Origin: Kitasatospora indigofera
GTDB lineage: Bacteria > Actinomycetota > Actinomycetes > Streptomycetales > Streptomycetaceae
Direction of reading: 5' to 3'
Assembly (NCBI RefSeq): GCF_014655955.1
Contig: NZ_BNBO01000002.1
Location: 372,001-436,000, forward strand
Length of the DNA: 64,000 bases
Within the stretch, counting starts at the first letter, position 1. Every line of letters begins with the position of its first letter. A program made the position numbers and the translations under genes. The notes below the pieces were generated by a model. That model had not been told where the DNA came from and did no database searches. It saw only the letters and a list, made by a program, of their open reading frames with translations. This document shows positions 1 through 7,765 of this stretch, one piece after another.

Positions 1-1146
1 CAGCTCCATCGTCACCGGCGCCCGGTGCAGGTGCTCCTGGGAGGCCTCGTCGAGCGCGGCGTCCCACATCACCGGGGCGGGGATGTTGACGGCCGCCTTG
101 CCCGCGGCGTCCAGCAGCTGGATCGAACCGTCCGGCTGTGGTGCGACGGTCATCCCGGTGGTGTCGAGCGGCAGCGTCAGCGTCCCGGCCTGGGAGACCG
201 CGGAGCGGTCCTTGACGACCAGGAACTGCTCGAAACCGGTACGGGTGGCCTGCAGGACCAGGTCCACGCCCGGGCGGGCGTCGACATAGGTGGCCTTGCT
301 CCCCTCCAGCTTCGGCCTGGGCAGCTTGCCCAGCCAGCCGAACTTCACCTCCTGCCCGGCCGATCCGACCTTCACCAGCTCACGCTCCACCGGAGCGGCC
401 GGCTCGGCGGCGGGAGAGGAAGGAGCCGCGGCCCGGGCGGCGCCGCGCGAGGCGCGGGAGGCCTCCGCAGGGGCGGCCGGGCTCGTGGCGCTCGGCGCGC
501 CCGAGGAGCCGGCGGCCGAGGGGCTCGCGGACGTGGGGGTGGCGGACGTGGGCGCGGAGGCCGGCGTGCCGCTCGGCGTCGCGCCGGGTACGGCGGCCGG
601 CGCGGAGGTGCCTGCGGTGGGCGAGGACGGTACCGGGCTCGCGGTGGCCGGTACCGGGATGGGGACGGCCGCGGTGCCGGGAAGCTTGTCGCCGACCGTG
701 ACCCCGGCGTCCCCGCCGCCGAAGACCAGACCCTCCGGGTGCGCCTTCGGGGCGACGTTCCCGTCCGGGGTCTGCACGAGCGTGGTGTCCACCGGGACCC
801 ACGCCTCGCCGACCTTCATCCGCACCGGGCCGGTCGCCTGGATCTGGGTCAGGGTCCCGTCCGGGTTCGCCCACAGGGTGAGGGTGGGTGTGCGGGCACC
901 GGTCACCTCGACCTTGTGCCCCTGCAGTCGCGCCGACAGCAGCGCGGACGCCTCGTCCGGCGCCTCCACCGAGGAGGCCGGTGCAGCGGCCGGCGCGGCG
1001 GCGGCGGTGGGCGCGGTCAGTGCGTCCACCACCACGCCGGCCTGAACCAGTAGACCCAGTGTCAGGAGTGCGGACAGTGGCCGCACCCTGGGTATGGAGA
1101 AAGCCCCACCCGCGAACGCGGACGAGGCCGAAGACCGTCTGGACAT
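1..1146 (-). CDS. Secreted protein, N-terminal part (LamG/DNRLRE/RHS-type exoprotein), runs off left edge
   Basis: The open frame begins at an ATG at 1146 and stays open to base 1, so about 382 codons of the N-terminus are present and the rest lies outside the window. The start encodes an Arg/Ser-rich n-region followed by a hydrophobic stretch (LSALLTLGLLVQAGVVV) and an Ala-rich end, a Sec signal peptide. It is followed by a beta-rich segment (LTLWANPDGTLTQIQATGPV), a long Ala/Pro/Ser/Thr-rich linker and a second beta-rich segment (TYVDARPGVDLVLQA). This arrangement is common at the start of very large actinomycete exoproteins that end in LamG, DNRLRE or RHS repeats; the C-terminal type cannot be seen here. 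The AT-rich stretch upstream (about 1150-1290) is the likely promoter region. Confidence 0.7.
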   Translation of the reverse strand, partial: MSRRSSASSAFAGGAFSIPRVRPLSALLTLGLLVQAGVVVDALTAPTAAAAPAAAPASSVEAPDEASALLSARLQGHKVEVTGARTPTLTLWANPDGTLTQIQATGPVRMKVGEAWVPVDTTLVQTPDGNVAPKAHPEGLVFGGGDAGVTVGDKLPGTAAVPIPVPATASPVPSSPTAGTSAPAAVPGATPSGTPASAPTSATPTSASPSAAGSSGAPSATSPAAPAEASRASRGAARAAAPSSPAAEPAAPVERELVKVGSAGQEVKFGWLGKLPRPKLEGSKATYVDARPGVDLVLQATRTGFEQFLVVKDRSAVSQAGTLTLPLDTTGMTVAPQPDGSIQLLDAAGKAAVNIPAPVMWDAALDEASQEHLHRAPVTMEL

Positions 1147-1613
1147 CGAGCTTCTTTCAAGAGGCCAAAAAATAAGGGCCCGTGCAGGCCCGAGTGACAA
1201 TCTTTCATCCCAGGTCTCTCACAGGGTTGTCACAGGATCGCAAATCAATAACAAAGCATGTGCTTTTCTGTCACATTGCTGACGGATCATCAATATGGGT
1301 GTAGATGTGATGAAAGGGGCGTAGATGATCTTCCGGGGCGTTGCGGCCCGAGGTGTGCGAGGTCGTCATGGGCGACGCGCCGGATCCTTGAGTGTCGCCC
1401 CGGCCCGATTCCGGGGCCCCGGTACGCGACGGACGCCGGCCGTCCGGTGGAAGCGTTCCGGCTAGGTGGATTCCGGGGAATCCACAAGCTCTCTGTTGGG
1501 CCTGTTCGTCCGGAATCGTGCTGGCGGCCTTTGCCGAGGGCGGTGCCGAGGATTCCCGCCGTACCGACGCCTGCCGGCGGGCGGCGCCACGTCGGGGGGC
1601 TTTCCGGCCGGCC
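1147..1613. other. Intergenic region, about 470 bases, no supported gene
   Basis: Between the divergent-looking exoprotein start and the 3' end of the kinase gene. Bases 1190-1310 are clearly less GC-rich than the surroundings, as expected for the promoter and leader of the exoprotein. A 65-codon minus-strand frame at 1290-1487 has no ribosome site and shadow-like composition, so it is not called. Nothing else recognisable. Confidence 0.5.
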
Positions 1614-2453
1614 CTATCGGCCGGTGAGGACCTCCGCCAGGTGGTCCGCGAACGCGGTGAGCCGGTCGCGTCGAGGGCCGCTGCGGGCGATCCGGAATCC
1701 GCGCCGGCGGCCGGAGAACGCGGCCTGGACGGCGTGCAGTTGGGCCCAGCGGCGGACGCGTTCGCGGTCGAGTCCGGCGGCTTCGGAGAAGACGTCCAGG
1801 ATGCGGTGGGCGGCGGTGCGCAGGTCGTCCGCGTCGAGGAGGGCGGGTGCGCTCGACCTGAGCGGGACGCCCCCGTCGTAGGCCGGGTCCCCCGCGTACC
1901 CCTGGGGGTCGACGGCCGGCCAGGGCTCGCGGTCGGCCCGCAGGATGTTCCGGGCGTGCAGGTCGCCGTGGACGAGCAGGTCCGGCTGCCGGTGGCCCGG
2001 TTCGCGGACGGTGGCCACGGCGGCGTCCACCACCTGCTGCGGCAGGGTGTGCGCCAAGTCCATGGAATCCCTGCGGAGTTGATCATCCCAGGCGCCGGTC
2101 TGCTCCTGCAGCCGGGGCAGCCCGGGCGGTGCGGGGACGGCCAGCCGGCGGCAGACGCGCCCCGCCACGCTCGCCACCTGATCGTGCTCCTCGACCGCCG
2201 CCAGGGTCGAGGTCCGCACCCGTTCGAGCAGCATCGCGAAGCGTGGGTCGTCGCGCTCGTGCAGCAGGACGGCGCCGCGTCCGCCCCAGGCGGCCAGCGC
2301 GTCCGGTTCGTGGACGTTGCCGGGATGCGGGAAGGACACCTTCAGCACGGCGTCCCCTGCGGAGCGTCGTCGGACCGGGACGACCAGCCCGACGCCCCCG
2401 TGACCGGCCTCGCCGTCCGGCACGCACTCCCAGTGCTCCGTCGGTTCGGCCAC
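1614..2453 (-). CDS. APH(6)/hydroxyurea phosphotransferase-like aminoglycoside kinase
   Basis: Protein-kinase-fold antibiotic phosphotransferase. The Brenner-type catalytic loop LLVHGDLHARNILR (His-Gly-Asp with downstream Asn) and the metal-binding segment AVDPQGYAGDPAYD are intact, so ATP-dependent phosphorylation of a small molecule (streptomycin-type aminoglycoside or hydroxyurea in the family) is plausible; the substrate is not known. The first ordinary start (GTG at 2453) gives 279 residues, but family-like sequence continues in frame upstream (EREGAPGAAWLAGPPGIV) to at least 2543, where a CTG codon would give about 309 residues, closer to the usual APH(6) length of about 300. The true start may therefore be CTG or lie at a sequence error. 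It lies downstream of and in the same direction as the MarR gene. Confidence 0.8.
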   Translation of the reverse strand: MAEPTEHWECVPDGEAGHGGVGLVVPVRRRSAGDAVLKVSFPHPGNVHEPDALAAWGGRGAVLLHERDDPRFAMLLERVRTSTLAAVEEHDQVASVAGRVCRRLAVPAPPGLPRLQEQTGAWDDQLRRDSMDLAHTLPQQVVDAAVATVREPGHRQPDLLVHGDLHARNILRADREPWPAVDPQGYAGDPAYDGGVPLRSSAPALLDADDLRTAAHRILDVFSEAAGLDRERVRRWAQLHAVQAAFSGRRRGFRIARSGPRRDRLTAFADHLAEVLTGR

Positions 2454-2604
2454 GATCCCGGGCGGTCCGGCGAGCCAGGCCGCTCCGGGGGCTCCCTCGC
2501 GTTCGACGGTGCCGCGCGCGAAGGCCGCCGGGATCCCGTTCAGCCGGGCAACCCGTCCGTCGGCCCGGCGCGGCCGCGGGGTCGGGCCGGCGCCGGGCGG
2601 GTCG

Positions 2605-3333
2605 TCAGCGGTCGCCCGTGGCCGGCCGGGCCGGGCGCTCCTCCGGGGCGGGGCCGGCCAGGGCCCTGGCGAGGGACTCCAGGCCGGGGAGCGCGGCCAT
2701 CACCGCGGTGCGGTCCGCCGGGGTGAGGCTGCCCAGGGCGTCGGCGATGCGGCGCTCGTGGGCGTACTGCCAGTCCGCCAGCTGCCGGTGGCCGGCATCG
2801 GTGAGGGCGATCCGGGCCGTGCGGCGGTCGCCGGGATCGGGCTGGCGGTCGACGAATCCGGCGTCCAGCAGTTTGCTGACCAGCCCGCTGACGGTGTTCG
2901 GGGCCAGCCGCTGGCGGGCCGCCAGCTCGCCGACCCGCAGCGGGGCGGCGGCCAGCGTCTGCAGGAGTTCGATCTGCGCCATCGGCAGCGACTCCCAGGG
3001 GTAGTCGGTGCGGATGCTGCTGCGCAGGGCGCGGCGCAGCCGGGTCACGACATCGGTCAGCAGTCGGGCGTGCTCGACGGCCGGCGGGCTCTGCTGCTGG
3101 TGGCCGGGAGCGGCGTCGGGGCCGTCGTCCGGGGCCTCGTCCCCCGCCTCGTCCCGTTCTCCGGCCGGTGCCTTGCCCGTCGTCCCGCCCGTCGTCCCGG
3201 CCTGGGTCCCGCCGGGCGCCCCGGCCTGCGCCCCGGTCCGTGGGTCCGTCCCGGTCCGGGCGGCGGGCGCGGCGGCGGGGGCACGGCCGGACGCTCGGGG
3301 GCCGGTCGGGTCGGGGGTGGGCTGTGACGGCAT
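2605..3333 (-). CDS. MarR-family transcriptional regulator with long disordered N-terminus
   Basis: 242 residues. Residues 1-80 are a low-complexity Pro/Ala/Gly/Thr segment, then a normal MarR winged-helix domain: LPMAQIELLQTLAAAP, the recognition region RVGELAARQRLAPNTVSGLVSKLLDAG and the wing DRQPDPGDRRTARIALTDAG. MarR proteins are about 140-160 residues, so the N-terminus is an extension or the start is too far upstream; a later start would still leave the domain whole. It is divergent from an MFS transporter with a 137-base shared promoter region, the standard layout of a MarR repressor and the efflux pump it controls. Confidence 0.88.
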   Translation of the reverse strand: MPSQPTPDPTGPRASGRAPAAAPAARTGTDPRTGAQAGAPGGTQAGTTGGTTGKAPAGERDEAGDEAPDDGPDAAPGHQQQSPPAVEHARLLTDVVTRLRRALRSSIRTDYPWESLPMAQIELLQTLAAAPLRVGELAARQRLAPNTVSGLVSKLLDAGFVDRQPDPGDRRTARIALTDAGHRQLADWQYAHERRIADALGSLTPADRTAVMAALPGLESLARALAGPAPEERPARPATGDR

Positions 3334-3437
3334 GGCGGACAGCGTATCTCCTCCCCGGTGGGGGCTCGGGGGCCGAGCAGATCCGGAGCGGAACGGCTCG
3401 GTCGCAGAGAGTCTCCCTCAGGAACAAGCTCGTTGGC

Positions 3438-3466
3438 CGAATACATCTGCATCCGATATATATTCG
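3438..3466. promoter_or_regulatory. Candidate MarR operator / promoter in divergent region
   Basis: A markedly AT-rich block lies just before the MFS start codon. CGAATA (3438-3443) and TATTCG (3461-3466) form an interrupted inverted repeat around a core containing ATCCGATATATATTCG. MarR proteins bind AT-rich palindromes of about 16-20 bases, so this is the best candidate in the gap. The assignment to this regulator is inferred from position. Confidence 0.4.
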
Positions 3467-3470
3467 ACTC

Positions 3471-4994
3471 ATGACCACCGAACACCCGGCAGTCCGGCCG
3501 CCCTCGCTCGGGGGCAGGCTGCTCGGCAGCCGGCTGTTCGCCGAACACCCCAGGCCACGCGGGGTGGCCGGCTGGCGGTACGCGCACTGGCTCGCCGTCG
3601 GCACGGTCTGTCTCGGCGCCTTCCTCGGGCAGCTGACCGCCAGCATCACCGCGCTGGTGTTCCCGGCCCTGGAGCGGCACTTCGACGCCGGGCCCGCCAC
3701 CGTCGAGTGGGTGGCGCTGGCGTACCTGCTCGTCCTGGTGGCGCTGCTGGCGCCGGTAGGCCGGCTGTCCGACCTGGTCGGCCGCAAGACCATGTACCTC
3801 TGGGGGTTCGCGGTGTTCGCCGCCGCCTCGCTCGGCGCGGGGCTGGCCGGAGGCCTGTGGGTCCTGGTCGGGTGCCGGGCGGTCCAGGCGCTCGGCGGCG
3901 CGTTGATGCAGGCCAACAGCGTGGCGTTGGTGGCCCGCGGTGTCCCGGAGCGGGCGATGCGCGGCGCGCTGGGCGTCCAGGCGGCCGCCCAGGGGCTGGG
4001 ACTCGCGCTCGGGCCGACCCTCGGCGGACTGCTGGTGCAGCACGCCTCCTGGCGCTGGGCGTTCTGGATCAACGTACCGATCGGCCTGCTCGGCATCGTG
4101 GCCGGCTGGTTCCTGCTGCCCCGGACCCACCCCGACGGGCGCCCCGCGGCGGCCGGACCGCTGCCGGACCGGACCCCGCGCCCGGCCGTCGGCGGGCGGT
4201 GGGCCGCCCTCGGGCGGGTCCGCGAGGGCGGGTTCGACCTGGCCGGGCTGCTGCTCCTGGCCGGCGCCTCGGGCGCGCTGCTGCTCGCCCTGTCCAGCGC
4301 CTCGGGGCTCCCGTTGCCGGGCTGGGCGCCGCCGGTCCTGCTGCTCACGGCGGCGGGCCTGGCCGTGGCGCTGGCCCGGCAGGAGCAGCGGGCCGAGCGG
4401 CCGATCATCGCCCCCGGGCTGGTCAACACCCCGGGCGTGCGGCCCGGACTCGCGGTCGCCCTGCTCGGCTACCTGCTGCTGTTCTGCCCACTGGTGCTGG
4501 GCCCGATGATGCTGACGGCGGCGGGTGTGCCGATCGCGCGGGCCGGACTGGTGATCACCCTGCTGCCCGCCGCCTTCGCCCTCGCCGCGGCGGCCGGCGG
4601 CCGGCTGCTGCCGGCGTCCTGGCCGGACGGCGCGCGCTGCCGCTGGGGCGCCGGTACGGCGGGCGGTGGGCTGGCACTGCTGGCCGTGCTGCCGGCCGGG
4701 GCGGGCGCTGCGGCGGTGGCGCTGCCGGTGGTGGGGTTCGGGCTGGGCCTGCTGCTGCCGGCCAACAACGCGCTGGTGATGCGGGCCGTCCCGGCCGAGT
4801 GCTCGGCGGTGGGCGGCGGCATGGTCAACATGGTCCGCAGCCTGGGGACGGCCTTCGGCACCGCGCTGCCCGTGCTCGGGGTGCACCTGGCGGGGCCGGC
4901 GACCGGCGGCCGGGCGGTGCTGGTCACCCTGGTGGCCCTGGCCGGCCTGGCGGTGCTCCTCGGCGGACACGACGCCGGGGTGCGGAGGACGTGA
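3471..4994 (+). CDS. MFS multidrug efflux transporter, DHA2-like
   Basis: Integral membrane exporter, 507 residues. The ATG at 3471 is chosen because the hydrophobic core and the family N-terminus (GWRYAHWLAVGTVCLGAFLGQL) follow it; the frame is open further upstream only through promoter sequence. It shows the MFS signature between TM2 and TM3 (GRLSDLVGRKTMYLWG), a TM4 segment GCRAVQALGGALM and the antiporter-type motif C region LGLALGPTLGGLLV. The many hydrophobic segments, continuing to a C-terminal helix (LVTLVALAGLAVLL), suggest 14 helices as in DHA2 proteins, though I did not count them rigorously. Probably proton-driven drug export, controlled by the divergent MarR. Substrate unknown. 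Confidence 0.88.
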   Translation: MTTEHPAVRPPSLGGRLLGSRLFAEHPRPRGVAGWRYAHWLAVGTVCLGAFLGQLTASITALVFPALERHFDAGPATVEWVALAYLLVLVALLAPVGRLSDLVGRKTMYLWGFAVFAAASLGAGLAGGLWVLVGCRAVQALGGALMQANSVALVARGVPERAMRGALGVQAAAQGLGLALGPTLGGLLVQHASWRWAFWINVPIGLLGIVAGWFLLPRTHPDGRPAAAGPLPDRTPRPAVGGRWAALGRVREGGFDLAGLLLLAGASGALLLALSSASGLPLPGWAPPVLLLTAAGLAVALARQEQRAERPIIAPGLVNTPGVRPGLAVALLGYLLLFCPLVLGPMMLTAAGVPIARAGLVITLLPAAFALAAAAGGRLLPASWPDGARCRWGAGTAGGGLALLAVLPAGAGAAAVALPVVGFGLGLLLPANNALVMRAVPAECSAVGGGMVNMVRSLGTAFGTALPVLGVHLAGPATGGRAVLVTLVALAGLAVLLGGHDAGVRRT

Positions 4995-5054
4995 CGCCGG
5001 GGTGCGGCGGGCACGACACCGGCATGGGGAGGACGTGACGCCGGGGTGCGGCGG
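4984..5054 (+). repeat. 27-base direct repeat, two copies, at the 3' end of the MFS gene
   Basis: Bases 4984-5010 and 5028-5054 are identical 27-mers (they begin GGAGGACGTGACGCC). A further partial copy of the inner part (ACGCCGGGGTGCGG) precedes them inside the MFS coding end at about 4972. The inner part is also the left arm of the hairpin at 5039-5092, so a terminator arm and its flank appear to have been duplicated. Confidence 0.75.
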
Positions 5055-5092
5055 ACGCAGGGCCGTCGGGCCCGGTCCGTCGCACCCCGGCG
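5039..5092. terminator. Bidirectional hairpin terminator
   Basis: Arms 5039-5056 and 5075-5092 pair over 18 bases with one wobble; the core is CGCCGGGGTGCG against CGCACCCCGGCG. It sits between the convergent MFS and DUF305 genes, so it can serve both. Confidence 0.75.
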
Positions 5093-5131
5093 GTCAGCGG
5101 TCGAGCGGGGTCGAGGAGGGAGAGGCGGGGA

Positions 5132-5869
5132 TCAGGAGGCAGGCTTGGCGCCGCGCTCCGCGAGCATGTCCGTGATCAGCTGGATCTCGGAGGTCTGCCC
5201 GACCACCATCGACTGCGCGAGCCGCTTCTCGGACTCGTTCACCGCCACGTCGACGTACCCCTGCGCCATCGCCACGCCGCCCTTGTGGTGCTCCAGCATC
5301 AGCTGCAGGTACCAGATCTCGGCGTCCCGCCCGCTGAGCCCGCGCAGCTTGTCGAGATCGGCCTTGGTGGCCATGCCCGGCATCAGCGAGCCGTCGTGCG
5401 GCTGGTAGGCGTGGTCCATCTTCATCCAGGCCATCGGCTTCGCCTGCGAGGACTGCGTGAGCCCCCACTGGTCCAGCCAGCCCATCATCATGCCCCGCTG
5501 GTTGGCCTGGGTGTTGATGATGTCGAACGCCAGGTTGCGCACCGGGACGTCGGCGGTGCGGTCGCGGACGATGAAGGACAGGTCGACCGCCTGCTGGTGG
5601 TGGACGGCCATGTCCCGGGCGAAGCCGGCCTCCGGCGAGTCCGTGGCCGGGGTCGCCGAGACGGTGCCGGAGGCGCTGGTCCCGCTCGCCACCAGGGCCG
5701 GCACGCCCAGGCAGAGCGCCAGGGAGGCGGCCAGCGCGGCCGGCCACCACAGCTTGCGGCGCCCGGTGGAGCGGCCCGGCGCCGCGGACTCCTCGGACAG
5801 GCCGTTCTCGACGCCGTCCTCCTCGGGGCTCGTCGCGTCCTGCGCGCCCACCGCGCGGTCGCCGCTCAC
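5132..5869 (-). CDS. DUF305 domain membrane-anchored protein
   Basis: 245 residues. A Glu/Asp-rich cytoplasmic tail, then one membrane helix (WWPAALAASLALCLGVPALVASG, about residues 41-63) and an extracytoplasmic DUF305 domain with the family's His-rich helices: FARDMAVHHQQAVDLS, LQLMLEHHKGGVAMA and two Met-rich turns (RGMMMGWL, MAWMKMDHAY). His/Met pairs are why DUF305 proteins are often linked to copper or other soft metals; binding here is inferred. Its GTG start overlaps the stop of the DUF3105 gene by 4 bases (GTGA), so the two are co-translated. Confidence 0.88.
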   Translation of the reverse strand: MSGDRAVGAQDATSPEEDGVENGLSEESAAPGRSTGRRKLWWPAALAASLALCLGVPALVASGTSASGTVSATPATDSPEAGFARDMAVHHQQAVDLSFIVRDRTADVPVRNLAFDIINTQANQRGMMMGWLDQWGLTQSSQAKPMAWMKMDHAYQPHDGSLMPGMATKADLDKLRGLSGRDAEIWYLQLMLEHHKGGVAMAQGYVDVAVNESEKRLAQSMVVGQTSEIQLITDMLAERGAKPAS

Positions 5870-6549
5870 TGCGGGCCCGTGCAGGAGGCGCCGGGCTCCT
5901 GGGTCTGCTTGCCCTGGACGTACTTGTCGAAGAAGGTGCCGACCCGCGGGTCGGTGGCGCTGTCCACCACCAGCTGGGTGCCCCAGGCGTTCAGGGTGAT
6001 GGTGCCCTCCTCGTCCGGGTACGGGCTCATCAGCGTGTACGGGGTGGCCGTCACCTTGGCGGACAGCGCCTTGATGTCGTCGGTGGTGGCCTTGGCGTTG
6101 TAGGTGACCCAGACGGCGCCGTGCTCCAGCGAGTGGACGGCGCGCTCGTTCTCGACCGGCTGGTCGTAGACGTGGCCCATGCAGTCCAGCCAGACCGGGT
6201 TGTGGTCGCCGCCGACCGGCGGGGTCTGCGCGTAGGTGACCTTCGTCTGGACGTGGTTGCGGGTCAGGTTGTCGAAGGTCTTCACGCCGTCGATGGTGGC
6301 GTTGGCGGCGGCCTCCGCGGCGGCCCGCTTGGCGTTCTTCTTGTTGTTGGCGTCGACCACGATCCAGGTGCCGGTGGCTATCGCGCCGATCACCAGCGCC
6401 CCCGCCACGCCGCCGGCGATCAGCTTGTTGCGGCGGTCACGGCGCTGCTCCTCGGCGCGGAGCTCGGCGATCCGGGCGCGGCGGTCGAGACCGGCCTGCT
6501 TGCCGGACGGCTTGTTCGACTTGCTGGACTGCTTGGAGGCGGAACCCAT
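5866..6549 (-). CDS. DUF3105 domain membrane protein
   Basis: The ATG at 6549 is preferred to one further upstream because AAGGA lies a normal distance before it and the Lys/Ser-rich tail (MGSASKQSSKSNKPSG) is typical; this gives 227 residues. There is a charged coiled cytoplasmic N-terminus (LDRRARIAELRAEEQRRDRRNK), one helix (LIAGGVAGALVIGAIATGTWIVV), then the exported DUF3105 domain with YAQTPPVGGDHNPVWLDCMG, VENERAVHSLEHGAVWVTY and a C-terminal Cys. DUF3105 plus DUF305 is a recurrent actinomycete pair; function is not established. Second gene of an operon that ends with DUF305. Confidence 0.87.
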   Translation of the reverse strand: MGSASKQSSKSNKPSGKQAGLDRRARIAELRAEEQRRDRRNKLIAGGVAGALVIGAIATGTWIVVDANNKKNAKRAAAEAAANATIDGVKTFDNLTRNHVQTKVTYAQTPPVGGDHNPVWLDCMGHVYDQPVENERAVHSLEHGAVWVTYNAKATTDDIKALSAKVTATPYTLMSPYPDEEGTITLNAWGTQLVVDSATDPRVGTFFDKYVQGKQTQEPGASCTGPQ

Positions 6550-6665
6550 CGGAGATGTCCTTGTCCCCGCCGTGCGCTTCGGGCACGGCGGCATGAGAGA
6601 TGGCAGAAGGCGCGGAGCCGTCGGGCCCTCCCGTCAGTGCGGGCGGGGCCGGCGGTGGGTTCCGC

Positions 6666-7322
6666 TCAGGACCGCTGGATCTGCAGTTCGTGCAGGTCGG
6701 GGGCGAGGTGGTGCGCCGCCGGGGCGCTCACCGGCAGGCTCGGCGGCAGGGCGCCGAGGGTGACCAGCCTGGGCAGTGCGGCCGGTACGGGCTGCGGGGG
6801 AGCGTTCGGCAGTTGGGAGTCCTGCGCGCAGAACGGGTGCCGGGAGCAGCCGTTGCCGCCGTGCGGGAGGCCGTCGACGGCCGAGCAGAGGGCGTGGTCC
6901 GGTCCGTCCGCGCCGGGTCGGCCGGCGTCGTGCCGCGTCGGAGCCTGGCCGGTACTGCCGTGACCGCCGTGACCGCCGTACGAGGCGCGGAGCGCCGGCC
7001 GGCGGGTCGGGTCCGGTGCGGCGTCCCGCGAGGTGACGGGTGCGGTGTCCGGCGTGGTGTCCAAGGCCGGGGCAGCGGTACCGGTGCCGGTGCGGGCCGG
7101 GTCGCCGGATGCGTCCGCCCCGCCGTGCCCGGGACCGGTCGGCCCGGCGAGCGGGGCGAGCAGGGAGCCGGCCTCGGCGGTCACGGCCCGGGCGTTGCCC
7201 GCGCACGGAAGCATGGTCAGCAGCCCCACCAGCAGCAGCGACCACAGAGCGCCCACCGGGCGGCCCGCCGCAGCGACCCTCCCCGGTCGAGCTGCTCTGG
7301 GCGCCGACGCGGTCATGCGCAC
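6666..7322 (-). CDS. Secreted His/Gly-rich protein (possibly DUF6153-like), start of DUF3105/DUF305 cluster
   Basis: 218 residues from GTG at 7322; an ATG two codons later (7316) is equally possible. A hydrophobic segment (GALWSLLLVGLLTMLPCAGNARA) acts as signal or anchor; then a low-complexity Ala/Pro/Thr region with GGHGGHGS, a Cys-containing stretch (ALCSAVDGLPHGGNGCSRHPFCAQ) and a C-terminal tail PDLHELQIQRS. Short secreted proteins with this tail and scattered His/Cys residues sit beside DUF305/DUF3105 genes in streptomycetes; I think of DUF6153 but cannot confirm it. It lies 116 bases upstream of the DUF3105 start and is likely co-transcribed. Confidence 0.6.
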   Translation of the reverse strand: MRMTASAPRAARPGRVAAAGRPVGALWSLLLVGLLTMLPCAGNARAVTAEAGSLLAPLAGPTGPGHGGADASGDPARTGTGTAAPALDTTPDTAPVTSRDAAPDPTRRPALRASYGGHGGHGSTGQAPTRHDAGRPGADGPDHALCSAVDGLPHGGNGCSRHPFCAQDSQLPNAPPQPVPAALPRLVTLGALPPSLPVSAPAAHHLAPDLHELQIQRS

Positions 7323-7765
7323 ATATTAATCAGCCGAACGAGTGAAGCGATGCCCCTCCGGGGTCCCCACTTTCGGGCTCACCCCGTCCGACCAGCCCCG
7401 GAATCGGTACCGCCCGGGCAACTCCGGCACAGCGGGACGCATCGGATACCGCACGGTCCGCCCGCCCCGCCGGCCCGCTTCGTCCGGACCGTCGCCGGCC
7501 TGCCCTGTCCGGACCGTCGCGAGCCCGTCCCACCCGGACCGTCGCCGGCCCGCTGCGCCCACTCGTCCTGACATCCCCCGATCGGTGCGGAGTTGTCCCC
7601 GAAACCCGGACACCGTCCGTTCGCACGGGGAGAATGACGTTGAGTCCGGGACGCCTCCGGGCCTCGGCCGGGGGACCTCGCAGCCTTCGGCCCGGGCCGG
7701 GGCGACCCGCTCGGCAGAGCCCCCGCGCCCCGCCGGGGGACGGCAACAGGACCAGGAGCCGCCAG
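7323..7765. other. Divergent intergenic region with GC-rich direct repeats
   Basis: About 440 bases between two divergently transcribed genes. Bases 7485-7555 hold three near-copies of CCGGACCGTCGCCGGCC (the middle one degenerate), spaced about 25-30 bases. No gene is supported; an in-frame upstream extension of the following gene from 7634 has no ribosome site. Confidence 0.45.
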
